The notes under the pieces are model-generated. The model saw nothing but the letters and a program-made list of their open reading frames with translations. It did no database searches and had not been told where the DNA came from. The position numbers were made by a program, and so were the translations under genes. A DNA stretch of 64,000 nucleotides, from the NCBI RefSeq assembly GCF_000813345.1, contig NZ_BBQF01000001.1, positions 558,001 through 622,000 of the forward strand. Direction: 5' to 3'. Of the stretch, positions 55,902 through 64,000 are shown piece after piece; within the stretch, counting starts at the first letter, position 1; each line of letters begins with the position of its first letter. The stretch is from Sulfurospirillum arsenophilum NBRC 109478. GTDB taxonomy: Bacteria > Campylobacterota > Campylobacteria > Campylobacterales > Sulfurospirillaceae.

Positions 55902-56243
55902 ATGAAATTCAAGCAACTAGCAAGAATAGATCAATCAGCAGGTTTAGCTGAACATAAATTGACATTAGGGAATATTATTTTGAAAACGGTTGAAAGTTTA
56001 GACGATGATTTTATTGAGAAGTTTCATCAGACTATTGGAAAAAATGTAAAAAAACTACGTGAACGCAAAGGGTATTCGCAGTTGGTTCTTTCTCAAACAT
56101 TGGGGTACAAATCGGTTGGACTTATCTCGCAAGCTGAGATTTACCATAAGGGGCAACACTTTAATCTAGAGCATCTTTTGAAGATTGCTCATGTGTTAGA
56201 GTGTCACATTGAAGATTTTTTTCAAGAAAGTGTTGGCGAATAA
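55902..56243 (+). CDS. XRE-family HTH regulator
   Basis: 113 residues. Helix-turn-helix about 48-105 (KNVKKLRERKGYSQLVLSQTLGYKSVGLISQAE, then LLKIAHVLECHIEDFF). The N-terminal ~45 residues are not recognised. Its 3' end overlaps the converging YgjP-type gene by 22 nt. Target genes unknown. Confidence 0.8.
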   Translation: MKFKQLARIDQSAGLAEHKLTLGNIILKTVESLDDDFIEKFHQTIGKNVKKLRERKGYSQLVLSQTLGYKSVGLISQAEIYHKGQHFNLEHLLKIAHVLECHIEDFFQESVGE

Positions 56244-56836
56244 TTTTTAAGAATTTTCTCGCATATTTTATACTCAGGCATATGTTCGGCCACGCATTGC
56301 CAAAAGGCTTTTTGGTGGTGCTTATGGTCGATGTGTGAGAGTTCATGGATGACGATGTAGGTGATGCACTCTAAAGGCAGTTGTGCGAGGCTAAGGTTAA
56401 AGCTTAGCTCATTGGTATGCGAACAACTTCCCCAACGTTTTTTTGCCTTGCGAAAGCTAATTTTTGTAGGTTTCACACCCATTAAAAAACTCCACTCTTC
56501 AACAAGTCGTGTCACTAAAGGTATGGTTTTTTCTTTGTAAAAAGCTTCAGGTGATTGTTTTACATGTAATAAAATAGGTTCACCCAAATAAAGCACTTTT
56601 CCCTCTTCTTCAAAGAGAGAAGGCAGGGTTGTACGTGCTTTGGCAGCTCTCATTTTAGTGAAAATCCATTCAGCTTTTTGTAGGACTAAAGAGTGGATAT
56701 ACTCTTTGGGATAAGAGGGAGTTTTAACAATGACCCCTTTGATAGGGTCGATCTTAATGTAGAGATGTTTCAGGCGGCGGTTCATAATGATAGAGTAACA
56801 AAGCGTTTCGCCTTGATACTCTATAAAAGATGACAT
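56222..56836 (-). CDS. YgjP/SprT-like zinc metallopeptidase
   Basis: 204 residues. Zincin motif VIHELSHIDHKHHQKAFW with HELSH and a later His ligand, as in E. coli YgjP. The KPTKISFRKAKKRWGSCSH stretch is the family's basic block. Located 3 nt from the end of dnaJ, transcribed after it. Substrate unknown. Confidence 0.8.
   Translation of the reverse strand: MSSFIEYQGETLCYSIIMNRRLKHLYIKIDPIKGVIVKTPSYPKEYIHSLVLQKAEWIFTKMRAAKARTTLPSLFEEEGKVLYLGEPILLHVKQSPEAFYKEKTIPLVTRLVEEWSFLMGVKPTKISFRKAKKRWGSCSHTNELSFNLSLAQLPLECITYIVIHELSHIDHKHHQKAFWQCVAEHMPEYKICEKILKNYSPTLS
56560..56569. repeat. TTACATGTAA palindrome, copy 25
   Basis: Inside the YgjP-type gene, read as Leu-His-Val-Lys. Confidence 0.9.
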
Positions 56837-56839
56837 GGT

Positions 56840-57973
56840 TTAATTAAACCAGCTTTTTATTTTGTCAAAGACGCCTTCGTATTTCTCATCTTTGTGTTTT
56901 GTCTCTATGCCAAATTCTGCTTGGAGTTTTTCAAGTAACTCTTTTTGTTCTTTGGTGATTTTTTTAGGGTAACGAATCGAAATTTGAGCGATCATTCCAC
57001 CTAGTTGATGGGTATGAACGTTTTTGACACCCTCTTTTTTGAAGATAAATTGCTGTTTATCTTTTGCACCCAGTGGGAGTTCAAGTTCAGTTTCACCACG
57101 AATGGTTGGAATTTTAATGGTTTCACCAAGCGCAACTTGCGTAAAAAATACCGGTACTTCAATGTAGATGTCATCATTATGGCGTACAAAGTGCTCATCT
57201 TCTTTGACGTGTACTAAGATATAAAGATCGCCTTTAGCGCCTCTTTCATCAATGTTTCCACGACCTGCAACACGAATGCGGTTGTTGTTGTCGATGCCTT
57301 CTGGAATATCGATGGTTACTTTGTCATCAACTTGGCTAAAGCCTTTGGCTTTACAGATTGGGCACGGATTGGTGACAACACTACCTTTACCGTTACACTC
57401 AGGGCACGTTTGTGAGAAAGTCATAAAGCCTTGGCGATAGAACACCTGACCTTTGCCTTTACACTCTTTACATGTTGCTTTTGATTTGTCTTTACTGCCT
57501 GTTCCATCGCAGATATCGCAAGGTTTTTTATAGGAGTAGCTAACCTCTTTTTTGGTGCCAAAAATGGCTTCGTTAAAGGCTAAGGTTACTTCGGCTTCTA
57601 AGTCTAGATTATATTTTCTATTTTGTTTTGAGCCGCCTCCGCCAAAACCACCACTGCTAAAGCCTCCACCAAAGACTGACTCGAAAATAGAGCCAAGATC
57701 GCCCATAATGTCTTCATAACGCATGTCGGAGAAGTGACTAAAGCCTTGAGAATCAAGCCCAGATTTACCATAACGATCGTATGTAGAGCGTTTTTGCTCA
57801 TCACTTAAGACTTGATACGCTTCATTAATTGCTTTGAATTTTTCTTCAGCCTCTTTGTCGCCTTGGTTGCGATCAGGATGGTACTGTAGTGCTAATTTAC
57901 GGTATGCTTTTTTAATCTCAGTAGCGTCTGCACTTCTGGTAATTTCTAATATTTCATAATATTCTAGATCCAC
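56840..57973 (-). CDS. dnaJ: DnaJ (Hsp40) co-chaperone
   Basis: Delivers unfolded protein to DnaK. About 377 residues. J domain (1-70) with HPD in ALQYHPDRN, Gly/Phe-rich segment ([15 protein letters not shown]), four zinc repeats [24 protein letters not shown] and CPICKAKG (the last one variant), then C-terminal substrate domains. GTG 57973 is chosen because [13 protein letters not shown] is the usual N terminus; the 12-codon extension upstream runs into palindrome copy 26. The ribosome site AAAGAG is in the arm of that palindrome. Confidence 0.95.
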   Translation of the reverse strand: MDLEYYEILEITRSADATEIKKAYRKLALQYHPDRNQGDKEAEEKFKAINEAYQVLSDEQKRSTYDRYGKSGLDSQGFSHFSDMRYEDIMGDLGSIFESVFGGGFSSGGFGGGGSKQNRKYNLDLEAEVTLAFNEAIFGTKKEVSYSYKKPCDICDGTGSKDKSKATCKECKGKGQVFYRQGFMTFSQTCPECNGKGSVVTNPCPICKAKGFSQVDDKVTIDIPEGIDNNNRIRVAGRGNIDERGAKGDLYILVHVKEDEHFVRHNDDIYIEVPVFFTQVALGETIKIPTIRGETELELPLGAKDKQQFIFKKEGVKNVHTHQLGGMIAQISIRYPKKITKEQKELLEKLQAEFGIETKHKDEKYEGVFDKIKSWFN

Positions 57974-57984
57974 GATTATTCTCT

Positions 57985-57994
57985 TTACATGTAA
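57985..57994. repeat. TTACATGTAA palindrome, copy 26
   Basis: 11 nt upstream of the dnaJ GTG; right arm overlaps its ribosome site. Confidence 0.92.
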
Positions 57995-58124
57995 GATTTT
58001 GAAGATCAAGATTTTATCAAAATCTAGTTTAAAATTTGGTTGTTAAGGTACGTTAACAAACCGTTAAAAGGTCGTTAAGAGCAGAGGAGTAGTATTTCAT
58101 CATAAAACTTTTAAGGAGTACACA

Positions 58125-58628
58125 ATGAAAAAGACAATCTTAACGCTAGCAACTTTAGTTGCGCTTGGAACGACAAGCGCCTTCGCATTTGGTGGAGGTA
58201 CCTGTCAAGGTATGCAACCCGATGGTATGGGAATGATGCAAGGTGGAGGAATGGGTGGTCAAGGTATGATGATGCACGGTAACAAAGGTGGCATGATGGG
58301 TATGCCTATGCTTCAACAACTCAACCTTACAGATGATCAACGTCATAAATTGGCTGTTTTGCAAAGTGAAATGAAGTTAGAAATGACAAAAATGCAAGAT
58401 CCAAAGATGATGACAAAAATGCAAGATTTGATGACGGGTGAGAGCTTCAACAAAAAAGAATTTATTAAAATGCACAATGAAATGCATGAGAAGATGTTAG
58501 CACTTCAAGCAGATCATATGGAAAAAGTGTTTAATCTTTTAACCAAAGAGCAACGTGCTGAGCTGAAAACGCTTATGGCTCAAAAACCAATGAATAAACC
58601 CGCTACTGCAACACCTACAAGTAAATAA
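58125..58628 (+). CDS. Spy/CpxP-like periplasmic LTxxQ protein, Met/His-rich
   Basis: 167 residues. Signal peptide KKTILTLATLVALGTTSAFA, a Gly/Met-rich stretch (GMGMMQGGGMGGQGMMMHG) that could bind copper or other soft metals, then two LTxxQ motifs (LTDDQ at about 67, LTKEQ at about 142) with helical character. Periplasmic stress/metal-sensing chaperone of the CpxP/Spy type. It lies just upstream of the two-component genes and may be a regulated accessory. Confidence 0.8.
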   Translation: MKKTILTLATLVALGTTSAFAFGGGTCQGMQPDGMGMMQGGGMGGQGMMMHGNKGGMMGMPMLQQLNLTDDQRHKLAVLQSEMKLEMTKMQDPKMMTKMQDLMTGESFNKKEFIKMHNEMHEKMLALQADHMEKVFNLLTKEQRAELKTLMAQKPMNKPATATPTSK

Positions 58629-58649
58629 AAAGTTCAAATTTTACCCCTA

Positions 58650-58677
58650 AAGACCTCTTTGGAGGTCTTCTTTTTTT
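58650..58677 (+). terminator. Rho-independent terminator after the Spy-like gene
   Basis: 8-bp stem AAGACCTC/GAGGTCTT with loop TTTG, then CTTTTTTT. Confidence 0.88.
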
Positions 58678-58696
58678 AAAAACAACTCAAATTCAG

Positions 58697-58702
58697 TATA
58701 AT
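58697..58702 (+). promoter_or_regulatory. -10 box for the response-regulator operon
   Basis: TATAAT 25 nt before ATG 58728. Confidence 0.55.
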
Positions 58703-58727
58703 TATGAAAAACCTATAAGGTCATGGA

Positions 58728-59399
58728 ATGATTAACGTTTTGATGATAGAAGATGATGCTGAATTTGCTGAAATCTTAAGTGAATATCTCGCGAAATACA
58801 ATATCAAAATTACCAATTTTGAAGACCCTTATTTGGGACTGAGTGCAGGTGTTAAAAAATACGATCTTTTGATTTTAGATTTGACATTGCCTGGCATGGA
58901 TGGTCTTGAAGTGTGCAAAGAGGTCGTGGCAAAGTATGATATTCCTATCATCATCTCCTCGGCTCGCAGTGACATTAGCGACAAAGTGATTGGTCTTCAA
59001 ATCGGCGCAGATGATTACTTGCCAAAACCGTACGATCCTAAGGAAATGTACGCACGCATTCAAAGCTTGATTCGTCGTTATAAAAAAAGCTCATCTCTTG
59101 AAGAACAACAAGGTTCGAGTGTCTTTTCAGTAGACGAAAAACGCCATGAAATCTCTTTTAAAAATGAAGTGCTAGGGCTTACGCCTGCGGAGTATGAGAT
59201 ACTCTCTTACATGATTAAACAAAATGGTTTTTCCATCTCTCGTGAGCAACTCGTTTATAACTGCAAATCGCTGAAAGATAAAGGCTCTAAAAGTTTAGAT
59301 GTCATTATTGGAAGGCTACGTTCTAAAATTAATGATGACTCCAAAAACCCCGAATACATCCACTCTGTTCGAGGGATTGGGTATAAGTTAGTCGGATGA
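58728..59399 (+). CDS. racR: OmpR-family response regulator (RacR-like)
   Basis: 223 residues. Receiver domain with phospho-acceptor Asp51 (LLILDLTLPG), then an OmpR-type winged helix (about 125-223, containing LTPAEYEILSYM and SLDVIIGRLRSKI). Gene order dnaJ-racR-racS-recR is as in C. jejuni, where RacR responds to temperature and redox metabolism. The name is by order and family; the signal here is not known. The stop overlaps the kinase start by 4 nt. Confidence 0.85.
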   Translation: MINVLMIEDDAEFAEILSEYLAKYNIKITNFEDPYLGLSAGVKKYDLLILDLTLPGMDGLEVCKEVVAKYDIPIIISSARSDISDKVIGLQIGADDYLPKPYDPKEMYARIQSLIRRYKKSSSLEEQQGSSVFSVDEKRHEISFKNEVLGLTPAEYEILSYMIKQNGFSISREQLVYNCKSLKDKGSKSLDVIIGRLRSKINDDSKNPEYIHSVRGIGYKLVG

Positions 59400-60643
59400 T
59401 TAAAAACTCGATTCTAAACAAGATCAGCGCGATCTTTTTTCTTTCGCTTTTTTTATTGGCGATGTTTTTTGCTCTTTTACTGGAGCATCAAAGTGATAAA
59501 AACTTAGAAAATATGAAACAACGCCAACTCCAATCGGTCAATTATCTTTTAGTCATGTACCGTAATAACGTACAACCGGGAGATATTGAAGAGTACTTTA
59601 ATAATTTTGGACTCAAAAAAGTTGCAAGTAAACATCTACGTGATTCAGTCCTTGCAAATGGGGTTGTCATCTTTCAAAAACTCTCACCCATCAGCCGTTT
59701 CTCATCCATCGTTTACAATGATCGTTACTATCTTTTTATCGATAATTTTGAATCCAGTGTGCTTTTAGAGAGTCAAGACTATAAAAATTTTAACGAGAGT
59801 TTATGGGTTGTTTTTGTCATTGCTCTGTTTATTTTACTCTACATGTATGTCTCTATTTTTAAAAGTATTGCTCCCTTAAAGACGCTAAGCTCGCAGATAC
59901 GAAAGTTTGCCTGTGGGGATTTAAGCATTGAGTGTAAAAGTGAATCCAACGATGAAATTGGCGAAGTGGCAAATGAGTTTGACCGTGCTGTTAAAAAAAT
60001 AAGCGATTTGGTCAATGCCCGTCAACTCTTTTTGCGTACCATTATGCATGAGCTTAAAACACCTATTGGCAAAGGGCGAATTGTCGCAGAGATGTTAGAG
60101 GATGCAATCGCCAAAAAACGTCTCATTAGTGTTTTTGGAAGACTGGATATGCTGATCTCCGAGTTTTCAAAGATTGAGCAGATTACTTCCAAGCGTTATG
60201 AACTTACGCTTCATGAGTATTCACTTTTACATGTAATCGATCAAGCGGTTGATCTTCTGATGCTGGATGAGAAAAAATGTGAAGAACAAGTACATATCGA
60301 AGGTGATTTTGATTTTAAAGTGAGCGTTGATTTTGAACTTATGGCATTGGCCATCAAAAATCTCATGGACAATGCGATGAAGCATAGCCTGAATCATAAT
60401 GTTTTTGTAAAAAGTAAAGATCAAACAGTGATTATTGCCAACGCAGGCGATCCTCTTAAAATGTCTATCGATGAGTATTTTCAGCCTTTCGTCTCAGGGT
60501 CAAAAGCGTGCGGTAGTGGTCTTGGGCTGGGACTTTATATTGTTAAAAACATCATCGCTCAACATGGCTTAGAAGTCGTGTATAGTTATGAAGAAGGATT
60601 CCATCAATTTAGTATCGATTTTTCCAAAGGGTGTGCCGTATGA
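59396..60643 (+). CDS. racS: Sensor histidine kinase (RacS-like)
   Basis: Inner-membrane kinase, 415 residues. Two membrane helices (about 10-28 and 137-157) enclose a periplasmic sensor region of ~105 residues; HAMP-type linker, then His218 in IMHELKTPIGKGR, N-box NLMDNAMKHSL, and G-box GSGLGLGLYIVKNI. It carries a palindrome copy (LLHVI). Overlaps racR in ATGA; its stop overlaps recR. Confidence 0.88.
   Translation: MIKNSILNKISAIFFLSLFLLAMFFALLLEHQSDKNLENMKQRQLQSVNYLLVMYRNNVQPGDIEEYFNNFGLKKVASKHLRDSVLANGVVIFQKLSPISRFSSIVYNDRYYLFIDNFESSVLLESQDYKNFNESLWVVFVIALFILLYMYVSIFKSIAPLKTLSSQIRKFACGDLSIECKSESNDEIGEVANEFDRAVKKISDLVNARQLFLRTIMHELKTPIGKGRIVAEMLEDAIAKKRLISVFGRLDMLISEFSKIEQITSKRYELTLHEYSLLHVIDQAVDLLMLDEKKCEEQVHIEGDFDFKVSVDFELMALAIKNLMDNAMKHSLNHNVFVKSKDQTVIIANAGDPLKMSIDEYFQPFVSGSKACGSGLGLGLYIVKNIIAQHGLEVVYSYEEGFHQFSIDFSKGCAV
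60227..60236. repeat. TTACATGTAA palindrome, copy 27
   Basis: Inside the sensor-kinase gene, read as Leu-His-Val. Confidence 0.9.
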
Positions 60644-61209
60644 TGCGAGGATTAGAGAAGTTTAATAAACTGGTTGAGGCATTTGAGAAACTTCCTACTG
60701 TTGGTCGAAAGTCAGCTGTTCGGTTTGCGTACCATCTTGTGTTAAACGACACGTTTTCTGCTATGAAACTTGCCAATGCTATTGAGAGTGCGATTAAAAG
60801 TATTCGAAAGTGTGAACGTTGTGGGGCTTTAAGTGAGCATGAAATTTGCGATATTTGTCTGGATGAAAGACGTGATGTCCAAAAACTCTGTATCGTTGAG
60901 AGTGCAAAGGACATTTTTGTGCTTGAAGAGCATAAACTCTTTGATGGGCGTTATTTTGTTCTGGGTGATTTGGAAGAGGAAACGTTGAGCCAGTTAGAAA
61001 CCATCGTACAAGAGGGTGTCAAAGAGATGATCTTTGCGCTTACTCCTTCTTTAGCCAGTGATGCTCTTATTTTATTTATTGAAGATAAGCTCAAAAACCA
61101 TACACTTCATTTTACCAAGATCGCACAAGGTGTGCCGACAGGTGTTCATCTTGAAAATGTTGATATGCTCTCTTTATCCAAAGCCCTCGAATCGCGTACG
61201 AAGATTTAA
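60640..61209 (+). CDS. recR: Recombination mediator RecR
   Basis: Works with RecO (19.4-20.1 kb) to load RecA at gaps. About 189 residues. N-terminal helix-hairpin-helix (EKLPTVGRKSAVRFAYHL), four-Cys zinc motif CERCGALSEHEICDIC, and a Toprim domain (LCIVESAKDIFVLE). ATG 60640 overlaps the kinase stop; the in-frame GTG 60631 is an alternative. Confidence 0.94.
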   Translation: MMRGLEKFNKLVEAFEKLPTVGRKSAVRFAYHLVLNDTFSAMKLANAIESAIKSIRKCERCGALSEHEICDICLDERRDVQKLCIVESAKDIFVLEEHKLFDGRYFVLGDLEEETLSQLETIVQEGVKEMIFALTPSLASDALILFIEDKLKNHTLHFTKIAQGVPTGVHLENVDMLSLSKALESRTKI

Positions 61210-61211
61210 AA

Positions 61212-63407
61212 CTATTTTTTAGTCTGATTGAAAAAAAAGTAACAATTTTTACCTAATTCTTTGGCGCTGTACATCGCTTTATCGGCATATAAGATGAGCT
61301 CTTCGGCATTGAGGGAGTCATCGGGGTAAAAACTGATGCCAATACTGGCGGAGATGTAAAGATCAATCCCATGAATGACAATCACTTCACTCATCGCTTC
61401 TATTATTCTTTTTAAAATAAGTTCACATTCTTGCGGATTTTTAAGATCGGTCAAAAGAGCTACAAACTCATCACCACCTAAACGTGCGACAGTCTCATTT
61501 TTACGTAATAACGAAGCAATCCGTTTAGAAACGGCAATAAGCAATTCATCGCCAATGCTGTGCCCATAGGTGTCATTGATCTCTTTAAATCCATCCAGAT
61601 CAATGTACAAAACAGCTAAATAAGTGTTGTAACGTTGTGCCTCAGCGATGGCTTGGCTCAACCTATCCCAAAGCAACATGCGATTTGGAAGTGAGGTAAG
61701 GACATCATGATGGGCAAGGTGTTCGAGCTCTTTTTCATGCTCTTTGATAATGGTAATGTCTGTAAAAAGCGCTACAAAATTTTGAATTTCACCTTCGCTG
61801 TCTTTGACTGCACTGATAGTCAGCATCTCAGCGTAAATACTGCCATCTTTGCGACGGTTCCAAATCTCACCTTGCCAATGGCCAAGGGTAAGAATACTCT
61901 CCCACATTTGTGCATAAAATACCGTCTCTTGCCTACCGGATTTCATAATGCGTGGATCGTGCCCAATGATCTCATCCAGAGAATACCCAGAGTTACGTAC
62001 AAAAGCCTCATTGGCTTCTATGATGGTGCCATAAGGATCTGTGATAATAATTCCCTCTTTGGCGTGCGTAAAGACATTGGCTGCGAGTTGTAGTTTAGCG
62101 TCGCTTTTACTCTTTTCAATTGCAAGGGCAATAAACTGTACTTCATCTTCGACGAGCTTGATCTCTCTTGGTGTAAGCGGTTGCTCTTGCAAAGAGCAGA
62201 TCATCAAAAGCCCCAAAGGTTTCCCAAAAGCGGAGACAATAGGGTTTGCAAAGCAATGTTGCCTATCTTTTAAATGGAGATCTTGTGTTTTTTCATGCCA
62301 CCATGACTCTTCATCAAGCGTACTAAACAGTACAGGCTGAGCTGGTAGGTGAAGAAGATGTGCTAAAAAGTGTTTATCACCTTCGGAAGCATCGATGAGT
62401 GTGGTGCTAAGAAGTTGAAGCTCATTTGAAGTAGCTCCCAGTATGAGTTTATGGTTGGTTTCATCAAACAACAGCATGCTGCATCCAATGCGATGGTGAT
62501 GAATTGACTCGATGTCTCCTGTCATTACATGTAAAATGGTCGAAAGGGGTGAAGTATTTGCAATCATCTGTAAAATTTGTTTATGGTGCTGTTCACATTG
62601 TTGAATGTATTTACGTTCATCAATGTCTGCAATAACACCGACAAGTCCTATCTCTTCGCCTTTGGCATCGTAAAATCGTTTCCCCGTTAATTGTCCCCAA
62701 AAGCTACTACCATCGGTTCTGCAATAGACACGCTCCAAATCCACCGAAGAAATTTTACTGCCCAAAAGCGATAGCATTTTTTGGCGTCCAATCTCTCTTT
62801 CTGAAGTGTGGATGAGCTCTACATATTCTTTGTTGATAAGCTCTTCCAGTGGGTACAAAAACATCTCAGCCATACGTTGATTTGCATGCGTAATATGACC
62901 TTCCATATTGACTAAAAAGATAGCAACACTGGACGTATCAAGAATTTGTTTAAAAAGAATCTCTTGTTTGGCAAGATTTTCATTGACCTCTAAGAGTTCG
63001 CGTTCTGCATTTTTACGATCGGTAATATCATGAATAATGGAGAAAAGAACTCTCTTCTCTTTAAGATTGATAGGCGTTGAAAAAACTTCAACATCGCGCA
63101 CTTCACCATTGGCAAGCTGATGTTTAAAGTTAAAGTAATTACGCTCTTCTTTAAGGGCACGTTGGCGTTCTTCTCTCACCAGTTCAGCGGGAAGTGTGTT
63201 AATCGTTGAAATAGACATGTGGGTGAGTTGCTCTAAGGTGTACCCATAGTAGTGTGCGGCAGCTTCATTGGCATTGAGAATTTTTCCATTTTCAGGATCA
63301 AGCAGCAACATGATGGAACTACTTTTGTCAAAAAAACGGTACAGCGCATTGTAGGCACTATCGTCTGATGAAAATAATGTATGAAATAGCGTTGAAATTA
63401 GGTTCAT
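61212..63407 (-). CDS. PAS-PAS-GAF-PAS-GGDEF diguanylate cyclase
   Basis: Synthesises cyclic di-GMP. About 731 residues. PAS 1 (about 20-130, MLLLDPENGKILNANEAAAHYYGY), PAS 2 (155-275, AIFLVNMEGHITHANQRMAEMF), GAF (285-435), PAS 3 (440-565, GIIITDPYGTIIEANEAFVRNSGY) and GGDEF (575-731, RLGGDEFVALL). The RxxD inhibitory I-site is RKNE here, so feedback by product may be weak. No membrane helix and no EAL domain. ATG 63407 is preferred to the GTG 63434. A palindrome copy lies at 62525. Confidence 0.88.
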   Translation of the reverse strand: MNLISTLFHTLFSSDDSAYNALYRFFDKSSSIMLLLDPENGKILNANEAAAHYYGYTLEQLTHMSISTINTLPAELVREERQRALKEERNYFNFKHQLANGEVRDVEVFSTPINLKEKRVLFSIIHDITDRKNAERELLEVNENLAKQEILFKQILDTSSVAIFLVNMEGHITHANQRMAEMFLYPLEELINKEYVELIHTSEREIGRQKMLSLLGSKISSVDLERVYCRTDGSSFWGQLTGKRFYDAKGEEIGLVGVIADIDERKYIQQCEQHHKQILQMIANTSPLSTILHVMTGDIESIHHHRIGCSMLLFDETNHKLILGATSNELQLLSTTLIDASEGDKHFLAHLLHLPAQPVLFSTLDEESWWHEKTQDLHLKDRQHCFANPIVSAFGKPLGLLMICSLQEQPLTPREIKLVEDEVQFIALAIEKSKSDAKLQLAANVFTHAKEGIIITDPYGTIIEANEAFVRNSGYSLDEIIGHDPRIMKSGRQETVFYAQMWESILTLGHWQGEIWNRRKDGSIYAEMLTISAVKDSEGEIQNFVALFTDITIIKEHEKELEHLAHHDVLTSLPNRMLLWDRLSQAIAEAQRYNTYLAVLYIDLDGFKEINDTYGHSIGDELLIAVSKRIASLLRKNETVARLGGDEFVALLTDLKNPQECELILKRIIEAMSEVIVIHGIDLYISASIGISFYPDDSLNAEELILYADKAMYSAKELGKNCYFFFNQTKK
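62525..62534. repeat. TTACATGTAA palindrome, copy 28
   Basis: In the GAF part of the diguanylate cyclase gene, read as Leu-His-Val. Confidence 0.9.
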
Positions 63408-63680
63408 AAAAACTCTCTGCTGGGGAAATGTCACATCTATAATAGTATTAGTTTAACATAAAATTGACAATTATAAAAACGTTTTTTCAAATTTTTAAAA
63501 TATTATAAATAGGCTAAAAATAAGTATTTCTCTGATGCTTAAAAGAAGGGCATTTATCCCTTGTTTACTTCGGTTACCATTCGATCTAAAAGAGTCAAAA
63601 ACGCTTTGTATTTGACTTCTATTATTCTAAAATTATCCAAGGAATCTATGTAAATTTAAAATTCATTTATACTTGCAAGC
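63408..63680. other. Gap without a gene
   Basis: Divergent intergenic region. An ATAGTATTAGT/TATAAT-like stretch at 63438-63450 may be the diguanylate cyclase promoter. A weak AAGGG/CCCTT inverted repeat is near 63545-63565. No RNA gene or ORF seen. Confidence 0.5.
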
Positions 63681-63686
63681 TATAAT
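63681..63686 (+). promoter_or_regulatory. -10 box for the zinc-ribbon gene
   Basis: TATAAT (AAGCTATAATCTTT), 32 nt before ATG 63719. Confidence 0.6.
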
Positions 63687-63718
63687 CTTTAGTAATACTA
63701 CAATTGAGGAGTTATACG

Positions 63719-63970
63719 ATGAAATGCCCTGTATGTGGAACAGTTGATCTGTTAATGAGTGAAAGATCGGGAATCGAGATAGATTACTGCCCGCAGTGTC
63801 GAGGTGTTTGGTTAGATCGTGGTGAGCTTGATAAAATCATTGAGCGCTCAAGTGCTCCCGTTGCGCCAAATCCAACGCAACAGTACTATGGAAAAGCTGA
63901 AAAATCACATCAGCAACAAGGTCATTACAAGAAAAAAGAGAGTTTTCTAGGTGAGCTTTTTGATTTTTAG
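63719..63970 (+). CDS. Small TFIIB-type zinc-ribbon protein
   Basis: About 83 residues. The four-Cys zinc ribbon KCPVCG...YCPQCRGVWLDRGELDKII is the bacterial zf-TFIIB family motif (residues ~2-40); the rest is a His/Gln/Lys-rich tail. Role unknown. GAGGAG is 8-9 nt before ATG 63719; a 5-codon upstream extension lacks a better site. It ends near the window edge, followed by palindrome copy 29. Confidence 0.8.
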   Translation: MKCPVCGTVDLLMSERSGIEIDYCPQCRGVWLDRGELDKIIERSSAPVAPNPTQQYYGKAEKSHQQQGHYKKKESFLGELFDF

Positions 63971-63986
63971 AGAATAGAAAGGACGT

Positions 63987-63996
63987 TTACATGTAA
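63987..63996. repeat. TTACATGTAA palindrome, copy 29
   Basis: Symmetric to 18 bp (ACGTTTACATGTAAACGT, 63983-64000), the longest in the window; 12 nt after the zinc-ribbon stop. Confidence 0.92.
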
Positions 63997-64000
63997 ACGT

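Noticed and set aside
57466-57475. TTACATGTTG in dnaJ as a palindrome copy
   Set aside because: Two mismatches in the core, and the bases code for the conserved zinc-repeat residues Thr-Cys-Lys.
61707-62093. 128-residue plus-strand frame over the diguanylate cyclase gene
   Set aside because: Covers PAS and GGDEF codons in antisense; no independent evidence.

Overview
The window looks like a chromosomal segment of a Campylobacterota (epsilonproteobacterial) genome, most likely a Sulfurospirillum-type organism. The reasons are AT-rich DNA, the gene order obg-proB-fmt-birA-parA-parB-atpF'FHAGDC-exbB-exbD-tolA-tolB-pal-cpoB-slyD-fabD-mtnN, which matches the arrangement known from Campylobacter jejuni, and a second Campylobacter-like block dnaJ-(racR-racS)-recR. 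The species is an inference; no rRNA or tRNA gene is present to fix it.

Layout. 1-16.9 kb is a compact, all-plus-strand housekeeping block: GTPase Obg, proline synthesis, initiator-tRNA formylation, biotin ligase, chromosome partition (ParAB), the whole F1Fo ATP synthase except subunits a and c, and the Tol-Pal envelope system, followed by SlyD and a degenerate NtrC-like regulator. 16.9-30.6 kb continues with fabD, mtnN, a TtcA-like PP-loop protein, recO (opposite strand), glutamate synthase (gltB, gltD), an IMPase-like phosphatase, accD, rlmH, a DksA-like factor, an unknown membrane protein and dusB. 30.5-45.6 kb is more accessory: two paralogous AEC transporters, flagellar fliN/fliO, a nitrogenase-associated ArsC-like protein, a secreted hydrolase, a HugZ-like protein, an AraC regulator, an EamA exporter, a zinc-less-looking dehydrogenase, a MarR/cupin pair, thiC with a TPP riboswitch, a CheX-like protein and an amino-acid permease. 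45.8-64 kb holds uvrA, two tandem dicarboxylate/amino-acid symporters, polA, mntP, an outer-membrane barrel, an XRE regulator, a YgjP-type protease, dnaJ, a Spy-like metal/stress protein, a two-component system, recR, a large PAS-GAF-PAS-GGDEF protein and a small zinc-ribbon protein.

The most striking signal is not a gene. The palindrome TTACATGTAA, usually extended to TTTACATGTAAA or CTTTACATGTAAAG, occurs 29 times without mismatch in 64 kb, where a base-composition model gives about 0.2. About 12 copies lie between genes. The rest lie inside genes, mostly read as Leu-His-Val-(Lys) in unrelated proteins. Copies are absent from 2.6-16.9 kb (ATP synthase/Tol) and from 19.5-26.1 kb (gltB/gltD). 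This resembles a HIP1-like or uptake-sequence-like genome signature, or the target of a widely binding dimeric protein. I know of no described function for it.

Other points of note are three copies of a structured hairpin repeat (near 19.4, 35.85 and 45.64 kb); a 98-bp second copy of the thiC 3' end with an internal stop, which together with thiC brackets a 4.2-kb accessory module as direct repeats; a near-consensus promoter with a perfect palindromic operator at the marR gene; and an apparently frameshifted small gene whose corrected frame would overlap the polA start.
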